The notes below the pieces were generated by a model. The model had not been told where the DNA came from, ran no database searches, and saw only the letters and a list, made by a program, of their open reading frames with translations. Both the position numbers and the translations under genes were made by a program. Positions 13,584 through 16,123 of a DNA stretch of 16,123 nt are shown here, piece by piece. The DNA lies in contig CAZHHM010000027.1 in the NCBI GenBank assembly GCA_964532225.1, positions 1 to 16,123 of the forward strand, written 5' to 3'. This DNA is from CAZHHM01 sp964532225 (GTDB lineage: Bacteria > Margulisbacteria > WOR-1 > JAKLHX01). Within the stretch, counting starts at the first letter, position 1. Each line of letters starts with the position of its first letter.

Positions 13584-14477
13584 ATGAATCTCAAGAGGAT
13601 CGCCGCCTGTTTATTGCTTGTGTTCTCAGTATCCGGGATAGCGTCAGCTTCGCCTGATTTTCTTCAGAACAACGCACACAAAAGCATACTTGAAGCCAGA
13701 AAAATTTACTTCTCCGATCTGATCAAGGTCGGCGAGAACATCGAGGTAAGCAAGTCCACCAAGGTAAAGTCCGCTGTCACGTTCAACGGTGACATCCTTG
13801 TCAAAGGAGAGGTCATCGAGGACGTTGTCGCCCTGTTCGGTTCTGTAAGGCTCGGCCAGACCGCCAGGGTACATGGGAATGTGGTCGCCATAGGCGGAAC
13901 GGTCCACAGCATTGACGGCGCAAGAGTAGCCGGAGAAATAAAGGAGGTCCCTATGCCAAATTCGTTGATCGTCCTGACCGCTTACACGTCCAAGATCGGC
14001 CCAACAGTATTGTACATTGCATCTCTTTTCGCGAGCCTTATGGCATTTCTGGGAGTGCTGGCCATCGGCGCTGCTGTCGGGCTTCTTTTCCCGAGAAGGG
14101 TCGGCTGGACAGCGTCCGCTATCGAGAACAACCCTGTAAGGGTGTTCCTGTGGGGCTTGCTGTGGGCGGTTTTGGCCCTTCCTATAAGCTTCGTACTTGT
14201 GGTCAGCATCATAGGGATACCTCTTCTGATCGGACAGTATCTTGTATACGGCATAGCGATAGTACTTGGGTACATTTCGTTCACTCAGATACTCGGGAAG
14301 AAACTTCTCGCAAGCTTCAAGAGATACAACCAGCCCATAGTGACCGAGATCATATGGGGCATTGCGATGCTTGCACTGATAGGTCTTGTACCTGTGCTCG
14401 GCGCAGTAATAAATATCTTCATTTGTGTCATGGCCCTGGGTGCTGCATGGGTCAGCCGTTTCGGAGAAGGCATATAG
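13584..14477 (+). CDS. Secreted/membrane protein with bactofilin-like beta region and membrane C-terminus
   Basis: A 297-residue protein beginning with a Sec signal peptide, with likely cleavage after SASA near residue 23. Residues about 50-120 are a run of short Val/Gly strands (FNGDILVKGEV, VALFGSVRLGQTARVHGNVVAIGGTV), the spacing seen in bactofilin-like polymer-forming beta solenoids. From about residue 125 to the end there are four or five membrane segments, with FPRRVGW and ENNPVRVFLWGLLWA in the first loops. This layout, a polymer-like domain outside and a membrane bundle behind, is found in uncharacterised bacterial envelope proteins. The role is unknown; a shape- or envelope-related function is a guess. 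The start is fixed by AAGGAGG four bases upstream. A strong terminator follows the stop by 28 bases, so it appears to be a single-gene unit. Confidence 0.75.
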   Translation: MNLKRIAACLLLVFSVSGIASASPDFLQNNAHKSILEARKIYFSDLIKVGENIEVSKSTKVKSAVTFNGDILVKGEVIEDVVALFGSVRLGQTARVHGNVVAIGGTVHSIDGARVAGEIKEVPMPNSLIVLTAYTSKIGPTVLYIASLFASLMAFLGVLAIGAAVGLLFPRRVGWTASAIENNPVRVFLWGLLWAVLALPISFVLVVSIIGIPLLIGQYLVYGIAIVLGYISFTQILGKKLLASFKRYNQPIVTEIIWGIAMLALIGLVPVLGAVINIFICVMALGAAWVSRFGEGI

Positions 14478-14505
14478 CCGAAAAGCTCATTCTTGACGAT
14501 CTTTT

Positions 14506-14534
14506 GGACCCCGCTCACGCGGGGTCCTTTTTTT
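14506..14534 (+). terminator. Rho-independent terminator
   Basis: A perfect nine-base stem GGACCCCGC / GCGGGGTCC (14506-14514 and 14519-14527) with a TCAC loop is followed directly by seven T. It ends the transcript of the bactofilin-like gene. It is the only clear intrinsic terminator in the window. Confidence 0.95.
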
Positions 14535-14535
14535 G

Positions 14536-14551
14536 TGTGCTAAAATCCTAC
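14536..14551 (+). promoter_or_regulatory. Extended -10 promoter of the glycosyltransferase gene
   Basis: TGCTAAAAT (14538-14546) lies one or two bases past the terminator's T run. The predicted start is near 14553, about six bases before the ATG at 14559. No Shine-Dalgarno sequence is present. A -35 box would fall inside the terminator stem, so the promoter probably depends on its TG extension. The 16 bases 14536-14551 match the EF-G2-like gene's promoter exactly. Confidence 0.6.
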
Positions 14552-14558
14552 TGATAAT

Positions 14559-16123
14559 ATGGAAAAAGAGATCAGGACAGACATGATCACAGCCGGCTTC
14601 AGACCGTATTTGATCATCGCCATACTTTGCGCTGCCCTGTTCGGGGGCTCCCTCGGGTTCGGCCTGACCTATTTGGACGACGACCATCTGATCAACAAGA
14701 ACAGGATATACCTAAAAGACATTAGGAACCTTCCGTCCGCGTTCACCAAAGGAGTATTCCTGGACAGTTCGAACGACACTTTCTACCGGCCAATGATGAC
14801 TGTTTCCCTGATGCTCGATACGATAGTATCCGACGGGAGCCCTCACTTCTACCGTGCAATGAACATCTTCTTACATTTCATTGCTACCAGCCTGCTTTTT
14901 ATCTTTCTTCGATCTTTAGGCCATAACAAGGCCCCTTCGCTCGCCTTTACCCTGCTCTTCTGCTGCCATCCCGTGCTGACGGCCGCTGTTGTCTGGATAC
15001 CGGGCAGGAACGATACACTTGCTGCACTGTTCACGCTATTATCGCTGCTGGCTTTCCTAAAGTACATGAAAGCGCCGCGCTTCTCTGTGCTTTCAGCCTC
15101 TTTTGTTCTTTTCCTCGCGGCGTTGTTAACAAAAGAGACCGCCTCTGCAGCCATCCTTGCCGCGGCGGCGCTGCCTTTCGCTCTGGGACGAAAGCCAAAG
15201 CCCATATTCAATTACCTAAGCATACTGATCTGCTGGTTCGCAGCCCTGATAATCTGGCTTTTGCTCCGGAGCTCATTTACGGCACAGATGTTCCCGCTCC
15301 CTGAACTCGCCGGGTTCGCCTTACGCAACAGCGGGGCCGCTCTCCTCTATTTGGGAAAGATGGTCTTTCCCTGGGGGCTGACAGCACTTCCGGTCATGAA
15401 CACCGCAGGCGCGATACAGGGCATTGCAGCCATTGCTTCACTAACAGTGCTGTTCGTTCTGTTCAGGCCGAAGAGGATAAGCATGTTCCTTTTCGGAGCT
15501 TTGTGGTTAGGCGTATTCCTTCTGCCGGGACTGGCCATCCCCGACAGGTTCACACTGCCATTCTTCATAGAGCACAGGGCCTATCTCCCGATCGCAGGAC
15601 TTATCATCATGCTTATGGAATGCGACCTTTCAAAGATCAGCATCAAAGGCAGGAACATCTCTTTTGAGGTATACCTGCTAATCCTGGTCATATTCTGCAT
15701 GATCTCCTTCAGCTATCAGCAGGTCTATTCCGGTGCCTTCCAGTTCTGGAAGAACGCAGCCGCAAATTCCCCCGGGCTCGCGATGGCAAGGTCGAGCTTC
15801 GGATATCAGGCCTTTCTTTCAGGGGACCTTGGTCTTGCAGAAAGTGAAATAAATACCGCATTGCTCATATCTCCTTCAGTGATGAAAGCGAACAACAATC
15901 TTGGCCTCGTCTACGCTTCAAGAGGCGATCTTTCTTCGGCAGAGAGATATTTCAGGAAAGAACTTGCAATGTACCCTGACAACACCGACGCATTGTTCAA
16001 CCTCGGACTTGCCTGCGGGAACCGCGGGAACATCGATGAGGCGATAAGACACTGGGAGAAACTCATCGCCATCGCTCCGGGCTACGAGAACGCCGGAGAG
16101 AACCTCATTACGGCGTATCTCAT
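14559..16123 (+). CDS. GT-C membrane glycosyltransferase-like protein with TPR tail (3' end outside window)
   Basis: The frame starts at ATG 14559 and stays open to the window edge (521 full codons). Residues 17-36 form the first membrane segment, followed by YLDDDHLI (38-45). An acidic pair in the first outer loop is the catalytic hallmark of GT-C enzymes. FYRPMMTVSLMLD and an AMNIFLHFIATSLLF segment follow, then CHPVLTAAVVWIPGRNDTLAALF, the pattern of TMTC- and PMT-related proteins in bacteria. Roughly ten membrane segments run to residue 390. From about 405 there are three TPR units, recognisable by NNLGLVYASRGDLSSAERYF and LFNLGLACGNRGNIDEAI. Such proteins probably transfer sugar from a lipid carrier to proteins or glycans outside the membrane, with the TPRs binding a partner; donor and acceptor are unknown. 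The predicted mRNA is nearly leaderless. Confidence 0.85.
   Translation, partial: MEKEIRTDMITAGFRPYLIIAILCAALFGGSLGFGLTYLDDDHLINKNRIYLKDIRNLPSAFTKGVFLDSSNDTFYRPMMTVSLMLDTIVSDGSPHFYRAMNIFLHFIATSLLFIFLRSLGHNKAPSLAFTLLFCCHPVLTAAVVWIPGRNDTLAALFTLLSLLAFLKYMKAPRFSVLSASFVLFLAALLTKETASAAILAAAALPFALGRKPKPIFNYLSILICWFAALIIWLLLRSSFTAQMFPLPELAGFALRNSGAALLYLGKMVFPWGLTALPVMNTAGAIQGIAAIASLTVLFVLFRPKRISMFLFGALWLGVFLLPGLAIPDRFTLPFFIEHRAYLPIAGLIIMLMECDLSKISIKGRNISFEVYLLILVIFCMISFSYQQVYSGAFQFWKNAAANSPGLAMARSSFGYQAFLSGDLGLAESEINTALLISPSVMKANNNLGLVYASRGDLSSAERYFRKELAMYPDNTDALFNLGLACGNRGNIDEAIRHWEKLIAIAPGYENAGENLITAYL

Overview
The window is a densely packed bacterial chromosome segment from an organism I cannot name. 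The gene content is ordinary bacterial metabolism and translation: a glycerol operon of the type known from anaerobes, an EF-G2-type factor, an AmrS-type radical SAM protein and a GT-C glycosyltransferase with TPRs. Genes abut or overlap, and no gene-free stretch exceeds about 130 bases. Several genes have a promoter -10 box only 6 to 10 bases before the start codon and no Shine-Dalgarno sequence. Together this suggests an uncultured or candidate-phylum lineage that uses leaderless mRNAs. That is inference; I see no taxonomic marker. I found no tRNA, rRNA, CRISPR array, transposase or phage gene.

Layout. From 1 to 1294 (+) is the 3' part of a LIC_10091-like gene. From 6521 down to 1291 (-) runs a five-gene operon: monoacylglycerol-lipase-like hydrolase, glycerol kinase, GlpA-like glycerol-3-phosphate dehydrogenase with a BFD iron-sulfur tail, FAD/NAD oxidoreductase and a DUF1667 protein. 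The first three are joined by ATGA overlaps. The order reads as a pathway: acylglycerol to glycerol, to glycerol-3-phosphate, to dihydroxyacetone phosphate, with the last two proteins carrying electrons. Upstream is an unrecognised 280-residue gene (7387-6545, -). Divergent from it is a radical SAM enzyme of the AmrS family with an apparent signal peptide (7444-8586, +). A membrane protein with a degenerate spermidine-synthase domain (10699-8561, -) is divergent from a DsbD/CcdA-like membrane protein (10724-11374, +). An EF-G2-like GTPase (13458-11371, -) is divergent from a secreted/membrane protein with a bactofilin-like region (13584-14477, +). That gene ends at a strong terminator, followed by a GT-C glycosyltransferase with TPRs (14559 onward, cut by the window end).

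The most interesting features are repeats and promoters rather than a new enzyme system. The glycerol operon carries short repeats inside its reading frames: a palindromic element in the GlpA-like gene, with a related copy in the intergenic gap downstream, and heptamer-like tandem repeats in glpK and in the oxidoreductase gene. All keep the frame open and seem to add peptide loops. The promoter set is also unusual. Extended -10 boxes (TGnTATAAT type) sit almost on the start codons. One divergent pair has two -10 boxes overlapping on opposite strands next to a perfect palindrome. Another divergent pair may share one palindromic -35 hexamer.
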